Source of the DNA: Cololabis saira
Lineage: Eukaryota; Chordata; Actinopteri; Beloniformes; Belonidae
Direction: 5' to 3'
Assembly (NCBI RefSeq): GCF_033807715.1
Contig: NC_084599.1
Location: 28,308,125-28,372,124, forward strand
DNA: 64,000 nucleotides
Made by a program: the position numbers and the translations under genes. Positions 1 to 12,923 of this stretch are shown here, piece by piece. Within the stretch, counting starts at the first letter, position 1, and each line of letters starts with the position of its first letter. The notes under the pieces were generated by a model. The model made no database searches, had not been told where the DNA came from, and saw nothing but the letters and a program-made list of their open reading frames with translations.

Positions 1-2126
1 AATTATTGAGCATATACTCATTGTATCGGGTTTATTAGGAAGCAGGTGTTTCATCAGAGAACATTCGTGGGTTTTTTTTACATTTCAGCAGTAAAATTAC
101 TTCAGCCCAAATCTTCCTATTTTGTATCCTACTCAAATGGAGAATCAATCGCTGGATCAATCTGTTTTAGTGATGTCAGTTATTCAGACATGCACTGCTC
201 ACTTTTATTCTACTGTTCCTCATGACTTTCCTGAAACATGATTTACCAGAACCCACTGCATCACTCTGCATACAGAATCAAAAGTTAGTACATCTAAAAA
301 AATACGTAAAAATGCCCACATTTCATATAAAAGACGCATTAGATGCAAAATGTACACAGTTGTTGGAACCATGGCCTAAAGCCAATCAGATATGTTGCAG
401 ACCTTTTTGGTGCCAAGTCTATAAAATCTCTTTACCATTTTAAGATGCATGAATGAACAGAAATGAATACTTTCAATAGTTAATTGTCTGCATTCAATGT
501 GTATTTAAAGCTAGGCCAAGGCAATATCCCTGCAGGCCTGAATGGTAATAAGCAGGTCGAGACAGTGAAAGGATGGATCTTTGGAAGTAGTTGCCTGCTC
601 ATATTATGCTATTGTGCATTATGTGTGACTGTTTTGAGATTGAGATTCTGTACCTTACATTGAACTCACCTGATACCTTGGCCTCTCTTTGACTGTAGCT
701 TGAGTGAATTTCCCCGACTGCTCCAGCTTTTTAGAACCTGTCAGCCATTTTGAAGGCGTGATGATACATTGGCAAAAATCTGTGAGTCTATGAGTTATTC
801 AGATATAACAATCAAATACAGTCAATAAAATCTGAAAGTACCCTCCCTATCAAAAATCCCCTCTGGCTCTAAAATTTATTGTCAGAGAACTTTTAACAAT
901 AGCAGCCAACTGAGCGTCCAGGGAAATGTGTTTTGACCACATCTATTATCCATTATTGGGGCTTCAAATATTTTGATTAGATGGCTAATGACAACTTTGT
1001 ACCTTCATGATTAGCTAGGAGTATTGACTGACACCAAAGGAAATCTGATTTATATTTCAAAGAGCTAGCATCTCTGATAGAAGAGATTGGTTGACTTTAC
1101 GAAGGCAGTGGCTTTACAGAAACAGTTTACCTCCACACAAAATGGTACACTTGCCAAAGTGCTTGGGAAGGAAGAGACTAGAAAGCAGACAGATCCTGGC
1201 TCATATTTGGCTCTCAGAAGCCTGTAGAGCCATTTCGATCACAACCTTTAACCAGTAATAACGAGCAATAAAAGTGATGTCCAGAAAGCCAGGAATGGTA
1301 TACATAGGTCCCTGATTTTTAGCCATCCAGAGAACAACAATCTGCCAACTTTATAAAACACTAATACTCCAGATGTGCGCACACACACACACACACACAC
1401 AGTGGGGTGAAAAGATGGAGTCAGACAGCTGAGGGAGAAAAACACAAAGAATTGATCGCGTGTTCAGCAGGGGACTGGATATGTGAAAACACAACAGAAA
1501 ATGAGAAGGTGGAAAATTGGACAATCAAACACACACAGACAGAAAGCAAACAATTTTAGAGGGTTGTATAGGCGTCTAATCAATTCAATTTCCCTCATTC
1601 TCAACTGATGCCTCATCCATACGTCGGCACACTCACGAGAGCCGCAGCAATGACAGCAGTGTACATTACGGATACTGTTATCGAAGGAAAAACATCTCAG
1701 ACGGCTCTAGCATGTTAATATTGAATAATCACTCCCTCATTTCTCCCCTCTCCCCCATTTCGCGCTCTCTCCCTTGCTCTCTGACTGTCCGATTTATTGA
1801 CGGTGTGAAAATCAAGGCTGCTAAGAGAACAAATTAGAGGGTGGGAAAAGGAACATATCCCCTGTGGGTGAAGGGACTTCAATTATGACGGAGATTCGTG
1901 TTTGGTAAAAACTAAATAAATAAATAATCATACAAAAAAAAGGGGGGGGGGGGCGGGCAACAATAAAAGTTATCTGGCGGATTCTCCGCATGCTGTTGCC
2001 CAAGAATCAATTTGTCATATTCAGGAGCGTACGTATATGAGAAGCAATCTATTTCACACTCTGAAAGAATTACTCATTTCCAATCTTCCTTGTTGACATT
2101 TGAGCCGTAGGGGTTGTTTGTTTGTT

Positions 2127-2128
<2 letters not shown>
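1..2128. other. AT-rich flank, nothing recognised apart from short simple repeats
   Basis: No gene, RNA or element could be supported. It contains a short AC microsatellite at 1380-1401 and a homopolymeric A then G run at 1934-1956. Short open frames show no family resemblance. Confidence 0.6.

Positions 2129-2205
<77 letters not shown>
2129..2205. repeat. TG dinucleotide microsatellite
   Basis: About 38 uninterrupted TG units. The Cys/Val and His/Thr open frames spanning it on both strands are artefacts of the repeat. Confidence 0.97.
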
Positions 2206-2207
<2 letters not shown>

Positions 2208-2595
2208 GCGAGAGCGCGAGAAAGAGAACTGCAGTGTTCTTTCGTGAGTTCCTGCTTTACTTTTATTCCTATTATTTTTCATTTTCACCCACTTTCAGAT
2301 ACACTGGCACATCCTCTCTCACAGATGCTGTCCTTTGTTCGCTCTGATACGTTGTACAGGAGTATTCAGTAATTCAGTGATGTGCAGATCAAATGTAGGC
2401 AACCAAAAAGCAAAGAAATCCCCTTTCAATAATTTAGAAAAAGAAAACTAAGCTCTGCGTCAAGTTAAACATTTCTCTGTATTTATTCAAGCATAAAGGA
2501 GTGAAAATGTGCTTGCACATCCACAAAAATGGATGATTTAAGTTCCTCGAGGGCATGTGGTTTGGTTATTTTTAGAGCAGATAGATTGTTTGTAT

Positions 2596-2665
2596 TGGGC
2601 AACATGGTAGTGTGGTGGTTAGCACTGTTGCTTCATAGGAAGATGGTTCCTGGTTTAAATCTGGA
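2596..2665 (+). repeat. Degenerate tRNA-derived SINE head
   Basis: The stretch resembles the very common fish motif GGGCAGCACGGTGGTGTAGT followed by a pol III B-box. Here it reads GGGCAACATGGTAGTGTGGT with a decayed B-box (GGTTTAAATCT). The same family appears intact on the minus strand at 31469. Confidence 0.5.
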
Positions 2666-4979
2666 TTAGAGCCTTATTTGGCAAATGTATTTAACACATA
2701 ATGTTGCCGTTGCATGATGGCACAGTCGCCATCATAACGCCAGCAAAACTCAGCAGCAAACTCAGCCAGGCGGAGGCTGCTCTGCAGGTGTAGATGCAGT
2801 AGCTGCACCAAATCTATGTTTGGTGTAGAAATGTGTTAAATATGGATGTCTTTGGTTCTAATAGGGGGGAGACACCCCCTGTTTTGTGGAAATCTTTCCT
2901 TTTGTTTCTTGGTTAGATGCCTAGGTTAGAGACATGTCATCAGTTGGGGTAGGGAGGGGTTTCCCTCAAGGGTAGGGAAGGAAACCTCATGTTGAAGGAA
3001 AAAAAGAAAAATGGGGCCCCGTTTAGGTTTGTCCACTTATTTTATATTGCCCTTTGTGAGCTACCTACTTGGGTTTGCATACATACTTGATGTTTGGCCC
3101 AAATGGGACCCAGATAAGACACCTATTTTCAAACAATTCCCATTTATCCTCCATGTGCCTGAGCATAACCACTGTGTGCAATTCATATGGGGCCAACATA
3201 AAACTAATGGGCAGTGCCACATGGGGTCCCATTTTTCAGTACATTTATATCACAGATGGGCACCACATGTTAATGTTGGCCGGGTGATATGCAATTGACA
3301 CATGAAAGATCACTCTTAGTCAAGACAGATTAACGAGACATGAAAGGGAATCCCAATAGCCTATACACGCTACTGAAACATAATGCATGATAATGCAATT
3401 TAGTAGAGGCAAATGTAGTTAATAACTTGAATTTGGTAAAAGCTTAAAAAAAAAAGCTACAAAAGACTTGAAAGTTATACATGATGTGTGTTGTGGTTGT
3501 GACATTTATTTAGACAGACTTTTAGATCAAGCCGTCTATAGAATTGGGAGATGTCAAGCATTTCCAAAAAGTTTCTCAGTTGGAGAAGAGCTATTATTAC
3601 ATACTTTATGAATGCCAGAGTAACTGCCACAAAGCAACAACCTGGAATAGGCAAGGGAAGTTTGTTTAGCACATTCCATGAACAAGACAATTTAAAGTAC
3701 TTTACATTGATAAAATGCACATATCAGTGCATTTTATCAGTGTTTAAATTAGACTGTAGTCTCCAGGTGAGTCGGTTATGTCGATTTGTGTCATCTGCAT
3801 AACTATGATACTATATCTTATTGTTTTTCAGAATTGGAGCGAGTAGGATCATGCAGATGTTGAACAGCAGAGGCCCCAAAATGGAGACTTGGAGAACTCC
3901 ACAGGTTGTTTTTGTACACTCAGATTTATACTGTAGTTGCCTATGGACAAAGAAGTCTGTGTCTTTTAAACTGGGATATACAATTATCAAAAAATACTAA
4001 TTGGTCTTAGTTCATGAGTTCAATACACATGGCTATTCCCAGAAAATAATTTTGCTATCGTACAGTGTCACTGACACAGATAAAATCAATTAACTCTTTT
4101 TTTTTTTTTTTACATTCTTTCATCATGCTTCACAGTCCTCTTATCCTACACAGCCTCTTTCTGTTTCCTCAACATGCACTCTCCCTCCCTTTCTCCTCCT
4201 GCTTGGCTGCACTCCCAACTGGGGTCAATTAATCATCAAATACTATTTGCATATTTACAGTGGGGCTAAGCTAAGCTGATTACTGCTACTCCAGTAGCCG
4301 CTGATTCAACAGGCCTTCTCCTGTGACATTATGCGATGAATTTTTGGTGAAAAAGGCTTTAGAGCAATCTGAATAGATCTCAGCTCGGAAAGCCTGACCA
4401 TAAGAGGAATGCAACTTCTATGACCTTCACAAAACAGCTCAGTATCATTTACAATCTCCTAAATGGATTCCCTCCTTTCACCTTCCATTTTTTTCACCCT
4501 CTTGGCTTTTGCATGTGCTTTCAGATATATATATTTCTATGACAGGAACACATACTAATCCCAACACATTCACACAGGTCTTCATGAAATCATCATGAAA
4601 CGTGACTTCACTTTGTGCATGCGTGAATAAACATAAAAAAAATGCATGTAGGACAGTTGTAAAAGGGAAGAAAACAGGTTACACATCATGTAACCGTTTC
4701 TTACTTTGAGTCATCACAGAGTATTAATGATAAAGCAAAGTATGATCCACATAAACTTTATTGTATGATATTGTCAAATTGTATGATATTGTCAAATTGT
4801 TTGTCTAAAATCTCATAAATTCTACCATAAATAGAAGAACCATCCATCTGCACCAAAAGAAAATGTCAGGCAGTCACACAAGAAATGTACTACTGAAATA
4901 CATTACTTTGAAAGTTGTGATGTCTAAATAACCAAATAAAAACTTGAATTTTGTGTTCGATAGTTGAGAAAAGTTAGCC
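2666..4979. other. Unassigned DNA, possible decayed repeat
   Basis: Around 3005-3300 several copies of TGGG(A/C)CCC-like and ATGGGC-like words suggest a decayed fish minisatellite-type repeat. A poly(T) run lies near 4098. No gene was recognised; frames at 3011-3298 have no family features. Confidence 0.4.
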
Positions 4980-4984
4980 TGGCC

Positions 4985-5340
4985 CGTGAATTTTATTTCA
5001 AGACAGGGACAGTGCACAATAAAACATTAATCTTGTACAACAAGATAATATGCATTGTGCCAGGTTCTAGCAGATTGCTATTTTCCACCTGATGTCTCTG
5101 AGCAGGTTGATGGAGTGGCAAATAGGAAAGTAGAAAAGTGAAAGAAAATAAATTATTCAGTAAAATAACAGAATAAGGCCAATACTGATAAAAAGACAAG
5201 ATATACAATAAATACATAGAAACATGGAAGCATACTCAACATGACAGGTCAGACTGCCCCCCAACACACACACACACACACACTCAAACACACACTCAAA
5301 CACTCACATACAGTCACAAATTCAACAATTCATAAAGGTG
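4985..5340 (-). mobile_element. Probable 3' end of a LINE-type retroelement
   Basis: The motif TTATTTCAAGACAGGGACAG followed by TGCACAA is a recurrent fish retroelement end. A CA-rich microsatellite (about 5261-5312) lies inside it. No reverse transcriptase coding remnant is visible, so the call rests on the terminal motif only. Confidence 0.4.
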
Positions 5341-6060
5341 TACACTCTTGTGTTGACAGTAGCCAACACTTGCGAGATGTGAGAAGGCATGGGGAGTTCT
5401 ACTTGAAATAATATGTTGCCATTGAGTCATGGCAGTGCAAGAAAATGATGACTTCCCAAATGCAGTTTTGCGTAGGTACACTACACTCACCTCTTGTAAC
5501 AGATTGTGAATAATTTTAAAAGGTAAGCAGATATTTTAGTGCTTTATCAGATTCTGAAAGTTTAAAAATTTCATATTAATTGAGTATATGACATTGATGG
5601 TAGTGCCGTGGATTTTTATCATGGATTTTGAGGGCACTTTTTACATCCCACAGTGTTGGCCGTAGCAGCAATAGAGGTTTTTGCTTTTAACAGCATTTGC
5701 CCACTGTATTCAGAGAAAAAGTTTGTTGGAGGGTTGTTATCTTATGATCCTGCGATGTTCGTACCCGGCGTGTTGATTCCCAGTGGAACAGCTGATTGGC
5801 AAATATCCACAGAAGATTGCTTGAAGCACACAGATCTGGGATTTAGATGGCCGTCTCGACATAGCAAAATAATCGCGCAAAAAAACAATCGAGATGGTCC
5901 GTTTTGTTGATGACTGAGATGTTTTGCACCCTCTCTTGCTCTATTCACGTTGTAATCGCTGAACTCGCACTTGCCCCTCATCCAAAATGTTGGAGTAGAT
6001 GACGTATTGGCTCCATGAATCGAGCGGTAGGCTAACAGCGCGGTTTCCTGGAGAGTAGGC
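5341..6060. other. Unassigned DNA
   Basis: No gene or known element was recognised. Two overlapping open frames (5653-5910 plus, 5742-6155 minus) lack motifs, and the minus one is extended by the tandem repeat at 6061. Confidence 0.4.
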
Positions 6061-6125
6061 CAGCGGAGACGAGCGGAGACGAGCGGAGACGAGCGGAGAC
6101 GAGCGGAGACGAGCGGAGACGAGCG
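6061..6125. repeat. 10-bp tandem repeat GAGCGGAGAC
   Basis: Five perfect copies at 6071-6120 are preceded by one copy with a single change and followed by a half copy. The unit is GC-rich and has one CpG per copy, unlike its AT-rich surroundings. Confidence 0.95.
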
Positions 6126-6633
6126 TTTACAAGCGGCGCACCAGTTCCCCCACAATTGTGGAGCTGTGAGGATAGTTAAGAACAGGACGAGGATGATCAG
6201 GCGTAGAAACTGCTTCGTTCTGACATGAGAGTAATGTGATCGCTATCGCGCCCAGCTCCCACTTTTTCCTGAAGGAATTTAAAGCTCTGCGTCTAAACTA
6301 TTTAAAGCGACACTACGTAACTTTTCCACCTTAATATCATATTTCCAGAGTCATTGTGATGGTACATCAACTTCCAACAGGTTTAATGACACCTCTGTCA
6401 TGATCTGAGGGGGTCTGTATCGCTTTCACTGGCACTATGTAACTTTGAGGAGCATGGTAGGAACCCTGCCACACTAAAAAACTACAAATTTTACGACTTT
6501 GACTGCTTTACGGCACATACGTCACTTCCCCCCCCTCCCCGATTCGTAGTCGAGACAAAAATGGGCGGGGCTTGGAGCGCAGAGGCTGAGCTCAGCAGAA
6601 GCTGGTGTTGAGCTAAACGAGGAGCTGGTATCA

Positions 6634-6830
6634 TGGCCGAAGCAGCGAAAAAAACGAAGAAAATAAAAGTTTTAACGGAGCGGAGGAGGCGAAAAAAAGA
6701 AAGCGGGAGAGTAACAAGCTAAATGCCCGGTGGAGAATAAACATTGGCCCGGCGTTCACTCGCTACAAGCCCTTGCAGCCTCGTCTTGGACGAGATGGTT
6801 GAAGGATGTAAAGACGTTCATCACCTCCAG
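6634..6830 (+). pseudogene. Frameshifted N-terminus of a fish element-borne ORF
   Basis: An ATG opens MAEAAKKTKKIKVLTE. After a one-base shift the reading continues KKRKRESNKLNARWRINIGP and then AFTR, a block I recognise from N-termini of multicopy fish element-associated proteins (typically RESD...RVNIGPAF.RW). A good donor (CTCCAG|GTATGC) ends it at 6830, and an acceptor-like CTCTGCAG lies near 7773. Function is unknown. Confidence 0.5.
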
Positions 6831-6934
6831 GTATGCACTTTTGTCAACACCTATGTCAGTGTGTTTTACAAAAACAATTATCCTGAAACTACTACAGCTG
6901 CTGTAAGTGTTGCTACTGTATCAAATGTCAATAT

Positions 6935-7316
6935 CTATAGCCCCTTTCACACAGCCAGTTCGAGGCGGGAACGTTGCGCCTTTAAGCCGCCTCGCTGTTC
7001 TGTGTGAAAGTCACGGAGGCGGAATGGGGGGGCCAAGTGGCCCCACCAATAAGCCGGCAGCGGAGGTAGTCACAGAGCCGTCACAGAGACGAAACGGGGT
7101 CTGTGTGAATGACACAGCCGGCATGCCGCTGACATGACGGTCGGACTGACGCTGTCGTCACGCCTCTGATTGCGGAACGCCGGCCAACTGTGTGAATTTA
7201 CAGACGGGAGCGGCGTTATGCCGGCGTTGTATGGTTCTGTGTGAACCAACAAAGGCGGCGTATTGGCAGGACTTCTTTACACCAATATTGCGGAATCTCT
7301 GTGTGAAAGGGGCTAT
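6935..7316. mobile_element. MITE nested in the TTAA element
   Basis: Terminal inverted repeats ATAGCCCCTTTCACACA (left) and TGTGTGAAAGGGGCTAT (right) bound a GC- and CpG-rich 380-bp segment. It has no coding content. Copy B of the host element lacks it, which supports a later insertion. Confidence 0.8.
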
Positions 7317-9297
7317 TGTAAACCTTTTGACTCTTCAGGTCTGTATATACAGATACTGATACACTGATGGTAAAAGCAACACATTTGTAGATATAGTAAA
7401 ATATAGCCAGAAAAATGAAATATATAGGCAAAGTATACACTTCCAGATGAAAAAAATACAATATAAACACCATATAAGCATATAAAATAAATTTACTTTG
7501 TAGGAATTATATTAAAATAATAACAAGAGTAGTAAAAGAAACCTTATGGTGTTTATAATGTGTCGTTTTATCTTCTGAGTGTATAAATATATACATTTCT
7601 CTAATTTTTCTATAGCTATACATTACTTGCTTTTACTTTCTGCATAATTACAGTGACTTCAACAAAGAAAAAAATTCAAACTTGTGATCAACAAAGTATG
7701 TTGAATGATTTATAGGTCAGTAATTATCAGAAAGACATAATGTTTTTTGTATCTTTATTCTCACACTCTGCAGGACTACATCAGATCTGGAAAACTTCCA
7801 GAATCACATCCTCATGCAGGGAAGGTTCTCCTACACTCCAGCAGTGAATCGCACGCGGACTCTCCCAGCACGAAACATGGATGGACACAAGATGCTACTG
7901 CTACTATAGTCATTGTATTTATTTACAGTAACTTCTTACACTGTTTCATAGTTCAGTTTTTATTATCAGTTTATTTTTCTACTACTCTATTTACACTTGT
8001 TTACTTTATTCACAGTAATTTATCCTGTCATACAGTTGTTCATTACTGCTACTGTGATACAGATTACTTATTGTTTATAATAAGTATGTATGGGATAACT
8101 GCTGTCACTATGCAAATAACAAAGTTCAAGAATATTTCTATTTTCTGAAAGGTGTGTAAATAAAAGTCTGTCTTGTTTTGCACAAATGTCTTTATTTTAA
8201 ACACACAAAAACAACTGTACAGGAAAAAATGGAACAAAAAAAAAACAATATCAAAATATTTGCAGTAATCCTCATAAAGGTTCCATTCTACAGAAGACGG
8301 GGAGCCCTGAAACCACTGTACTGTCCCATTGGGTCTGGAAAGGTGTCTCTTATTTTCCAAACATCATGCTGCCAGAGCACAAACTGGCGATATGTATATA
8401 TATGCATATATGATATATATGCTGCGTGTCGGTTCTGTCTTTGTGGGGGTTCAAACTCTGATGATGCAGAGGTAGAGGTGTTCTCACGAACAGCAGATTC
8501 CTGATAAAACAAGAGACAGAATTGTTATGATACAAATGTAAATGTAGAATTCTATGATCAATAAGAATCAAAATTAGAATGTTTTCACACACTGGGGATT
8601 CGTCTTGGGTTTTGGTAATTCTAAAATTACTGACAATATCAACAACAGACAGAGAGATAATAGTGATCATAAAAATGTGTAATTCGCAATCAGGAAGCTT
8701 TATAAAATAATAATACAATTGAATAGAATTACAGCATTAAAGGAAATAATGCAATGCGAAGAAAATGTATAGAACATTTCTAGTATTTTTCCTGAGAGCT
8801 GTAAAATTGTGCAGGGCTGATCTGCAAAATATAAGGAATGGGCATTCAGTTATTCACAGGTAAAGTATTTTTTTATTTTGTCAGTAAGTATGTTGGACTA
8901 CTAATTTATGACGAAGTCCCTCTAAAAAACGTGACAGGAAAAAGGTGCAGAGCGTATGAGTTTGTAGGGCGCATTATCTCGCTGAAACAACTTAATAAAA
9001 CCAATTTGAACTTAGTGTTTTTCAACATCGTCATATTATATTGTTTAGCCAAAAATAGATACATTACCTCTTCATTATCCATCCTGCAAACGACCGCTGA
9101 AAACAGAAAAGTCGTTTTGAAAGTCCGTCCCGTCTTCTCTCATCAAAACAAATGCAGCGGCGGGGACGGGGGTTTTCCGGCAGTACGCGCTGGTGCTCAT
9201 GGGAAATGGAGTGTTCTTTCTGGTAAAGCACTACCGATTTTTGTCCAAAGGAGGCGCCAAACTCAACAAAGCTGAAAGTTCCGTTGTGCTGCTTTAA

Positions 9298-11689
9298 CTG
9301 AAGAGTGGAACCGCTGTTTTTCAACCGGTCTTAACTTTTTTTCTTTTAACTTATTTTAATGATGTCTGAATTGTATGCTCTGCTTTTGTAAGTTTGTATC
9401 CAGTTTTATAACTGGATAAATAAAGGTTAAAATAAATATAAATAAAAAATTGAATTGCCTCTACATAGTTCCTGCAACTTCTTCACTGCTATTTTAAAAC
9501 AGACAGCGAGACAGATGGGCAAGATTGATGAGTGACTTATTGAAGGAGTCCAAAAGTAAATTCATTTATATGATTGATCATCTCTGCACCAGATGGTGCT
9601 CAAATTTTGGAGGGAGAATGCGATGGTCTGGATGTCACAGAGTGCATTAAAGCCTTTCACTCCACAAAGGAATCTGCACTGCCAACTAATGGTTGGTATT
9701 GTACAGAGCGATGCAGGCAGTGATGCAGAAGTTGCTAAGTGATGCAGAAGTTGCTATGCAGAAGCATAAATCAGGCTTTAGTCTGGTTCCTCTGGAATCA
9801 ACTTTGATTTCCAGGTGGTAGTACCAAAGGTAGTAGCAAAGGAGAAGAATGTGCTTCAGGACACCACTGTACAGATATATAACCAATCAGACAAATGCAG
9901 CATGTGACAGATAAATTGACAACCAGATTAGTCTCCCCAAAGGACATCCAAAAGGAAGTGCACTGTAATAGTAACACCAATTTTGACTTTTTCTGTAAAG
10001 ATTTGTTGATCCAACGTGTTGGCATTTTGAATGCTCCTGTATAAGTAATCTCATAATAACTGCCCCCACCCCGTTGTGTATTGTTCAGTATGATCTGTAC
10101 TGGGGGAAATGGTTGTGAATGTACCAGACCCTCCCACAAGAGAGAATGTTTACAAAGTAAATGGGTATAGTTGAACAGGGTGCATGAATGTAGGCCAATA
10201 GCTGAAAGTTTAGAGAAAACCTGTCTTTTGAGTGAAGAATTCATGAACATGTACATGGAACACAAAAACAAAAACATTTGCTCTGGTGTAAAACCTTCAC
10301 GGCTTTATATCGCAGTGGTATTAGATCTAGTTAGACTTTGGCTGGTTCTATTTGTGTTAATGTGAGATCCATACCCTCATTTCCAATACCAAAGTCATGT
10401 CAACATGTGTTAATGAGGTGTATGAACAATCTCTATTGAAAAATGTGACGAATTCAGAAAGTATGTTTTATCTTTCCACTGTAGCTGCTCAGTGCTGCAA
10501 TCACATTTCCATTATGGGGCAATGTTGTTCCCTTTGTTTGGATCAAGTTTCACATATTTTAGATCACACCAGGTTCTATTTTAGACAAAGTCTAGGTCCC
10601 TATCAGATTATGTCTTTGTTTCTCCCATCAATTTATGACCCTCGTGTGACCCTCTGCGGGATAAAGCATGGACAGAAAATGAAAAATGAATGACAGAAAG
10701 AAAACATATTGATTAACGTTTTAGGGAGAGCTGCCAGTGCAAGGTGCGGTGTAAAACAATATATGTTCACTGGCAAGAGAGTTCTCAGATGAAATCCTAT
10801 TCTGTTGTTCTCACAGTAATCCAGGGCTTCGGTGTTCAATGCAGGGGTTAGCCTTCAATGTTCAGTTTGCGACTTGCTGCATAAGCGATGGAATGATGTA
10901 GCTACACATCATTGTCCATCGCAAAAGGTATCTTAATCTTGGCTTTTGGTTATTTAGATGCAGAGCCCATATCTCAGCAGTTACCGGATGTTACTCCAGT
11001 TCTTACTCCAGCAGAGTGCTGGGGGGCAAATATCTATCCATTTATTCATAGCTAATGACTGCACACACTTCAGTCTATCCATTTTCTTCTAAATACAATG
11101 GAATAACTATTGTCAATTAAAATCTTACTGAAATAATAAATATGGTCTTTTTACTATAAACACATAAAATTACCTGTCCAGTCAATGCATACATCAGCAT
11201 GATAATAGCTCACTGGGATAGACTTTTGTTGATTGATTATCAATATCATGCATTTTAGTGGGAGTTCTGGGTAGATTTTTCGGGGATGGCCTGTTTGTGC
11301 ATCTCTCCATTACCAGGAATGGTCCTCTTAAAGTGGCCATCAGGAACCTTTACAGGGCGAATAAATGTGGCAGGAGAGGTACTTGGGTTGGCCAACAGGA
11401 ACCTCCTGGCAGAAGACCTGCTGATCAGGATTTCTAAATTACATTCAGCACTCTCATGTGAACATAAATCATGTGACCACAACTCTTTTGAACCATTTTG
11501 CTGCAAGTACATTTCATGATGTTGGAGATTACAGATAAAACAATAGATGGACCGGCGAGTCAGAACCTTCAGATTACGGTGTTCCTGCGATTACAGTTGC
11601 AGATTTCAATCTGAAGTTTATGTTCAATGGGACTATGGCTAATCTCCTGTAACATAACCACAAGTGTGAAATTGGTAACAAATTGAAGA
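9298..11689. other. Unassigned DNA
   Basis: A 159-codon minus-strand frame (9798-10277) has no recognisable motif and no repeat support. A block ending GCGGGATAAAGCATGGACAG near 10660 resembles the decayed end of a common fish SINE/LINE. No gene is supported. Confidence 0.4.
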
Positions 11690-12430
11690 GATGGTTAATA
11701 TAAATGGTAAACAAAGAGCCAAGAACAACAAACAGATTCAAGGTGAGCTCCAAGGTCAAGGTACATCCGTGTCAGATTACACCATCTGTCACTGTTTGAG
11801 CCAAAGTGGATTAATAGAAGATGACATAAGAAGACTGAAAGCAAGTCATAAAAAACGTCAGTCTGGAATTTTTTTAAAATGCATATTGACAAGCCACAAA
11901 GCTCTGGGAGAATACTCTTTGGATAGATGAGAGCTCTGTGTTTACAGACAAAAATAAACGATTTTAAAAAAAAGAAAGAAAAACTGTACCTAAAGTGAAA
12001 CATAGAGAAGGCTCTGTTATGTTCTTGGTCTACATTGCTCTTAAGACTATCAAGGGATTCTGGAGTATTAGAAAGCTTGGTCTCCGTACAAGGTCATGGG
12101 TCCTCCAACAGGATAATGTTAAAACACAGCTACCCAAGAATAGCTGGAAAAAAAAACATTGAACTATTCTGAAGTGTCCTTCCATGAGCCCTGATCCAAA
12201 TCCTATTGAAAATCTGTGGAAAGAGCTGGAACATGCAAGCTGGAGAAGAAACCCTTCAAACCTGCACAGCTGGAGGAGTTTGCTCATAAGGGGTGGACAA
12301 AATACATGTCTAGAGGTGCAGAAGTCTCATTGAAAGTTACAGATATCACTTAATTTCAGTGGTTGCCTCAAAAGGTTGTATGACAAAATATTAAGTAGAG
12401 GGTACCAATTCATTTGCTGAGGCAGTTTCA
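11690..12430 (+). pseudogene. Tc1/mariner transposase relic
   Basis: Translated pieces on the plus strand match Tc1-type transposases in order: KQIQGELQGQGTSVSDYTI (helix-turn-helix region), a DDE-region remnant WVLQQDN, and DPNPIENLWKELEH near the last catalytic residue. The terminal AGAGGTGCAGAAGTCTCATT block follows. Several stops and frameshifts separate the pieces, so it is dead. Flanking inverted repeats were not found. Confidence 0.85.
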
Positions 12431-12614
12431 TTAGATTTTTTTTTGAATTATTCTGTTTAACCGCAATTCAAAAGAAGTGTCTGCTTTGTTTGCGTATGAA
12501 CACATTACATGACATTAAAACAATTTTCTTCTATTTATTTTTTAGAGATACTATTTCATTTTATTGTACAAGGAAACAGTATTACGGTTGTGAACTTGAT
12601 GCCATTTCTCTCAC

Positions 12615-12659
12615 CTCTCTTTACCTTGTGTCTGAAGAACAGACACAAGGTAAAGAGAG
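12615..12659. repeat. Perfect 20-bp inverted repeat with 5-nt loop
   Basis: The left arm CTCTCTTTACCTTGTGTCTG (12615-12634) and its exact reverse complement (12640-12659) are separated by AAGAA. The hairpin is not part of a recognisable terminal-repeat element. Confidence 0.9.
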
Positions 12660-12804
12660 CTTCATACAATGAGCAGTGGAGGGTGAGAGGATTTCGGTTT
12701 AGGTTTAAGTCTCAGCCAGTTTTAATTTTTCTTTCTGATAAAAATATCTAAGCTGTAGCCAAAGAGATTGCTGTTTGCAGCCAATATATGGCCAATATAT
12801 ACAG

Positions 12805-12923
12805 TAGTATAACCTCGTGATAGACCGACAACCTGTCCAGGGGTTATCCCACCAATCCAGTAATATCTGGGATAGACAACAGGATGGATGGATGGATGGA
12901 TGGATGGATGGATGGATGGATGG
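12805..12923. repeat. Decayed SINE/LINE tail with ATGG tetranucleotide repeat
   Basis: The stretch ACCTGTCCAGGGGTTATCCC leads into GGGATAGACAACAGG and then about ten GGAT units. This is the usual 3' end of a widespread fish retroposon followed by its tetranucleotide tail. Confidence 0.65.

Larger units (their letters stand above)
6306..9293 (+). mobile_element. TTAA-flanked DNA element, family 1, copy A (about 3 kb)
   Basis: TTAA is present directly outside both ends (6302-6305 and 9294-9297). The termini are imperfect inverted repeats: AGCGACACTACGTAACTTTT on the left and AGCAGCACAACGTAACTTTC read inwards from the right. The first 300 bp and last 140 bp closely match copy B at 44481-45752. 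TTAA targets are typical of piggyBac and Kolobok elements, and the class cannot be decided here. The interior holds a broken conserved N-terminus near 6634 and a nested MITE at 6935-7316. Confidence 0.8.

Noticed and set aside
2070..2347. Open frames on both strands with long Cys/Val and His/Thr runs
   Set aside because: They are translations of the TG microsatellite at 2129-2205. The same applies to frames over the AC/TG runs at 14099, 19476, 54706 and 62286.
6061..6125. Possible CRISPR-like array
   Set aside because: The repeats are directly adjacent 10-mers with no spacers, in a vertebrate context.
5742..6155. 137-codon minus-strand frame with repeated Ser-Pro-Leu-Val-Ser-Ala
   Set aside because: The repetitive part is the 10-bp tandem repeat read in frame; the rest shows no motif or splice context.
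9798..10277. 159-codon minus-strand frame
   Set aside because: No recognisable domain, odd composition and no supporting signals. Length alone is not enough in this amount of DNA.
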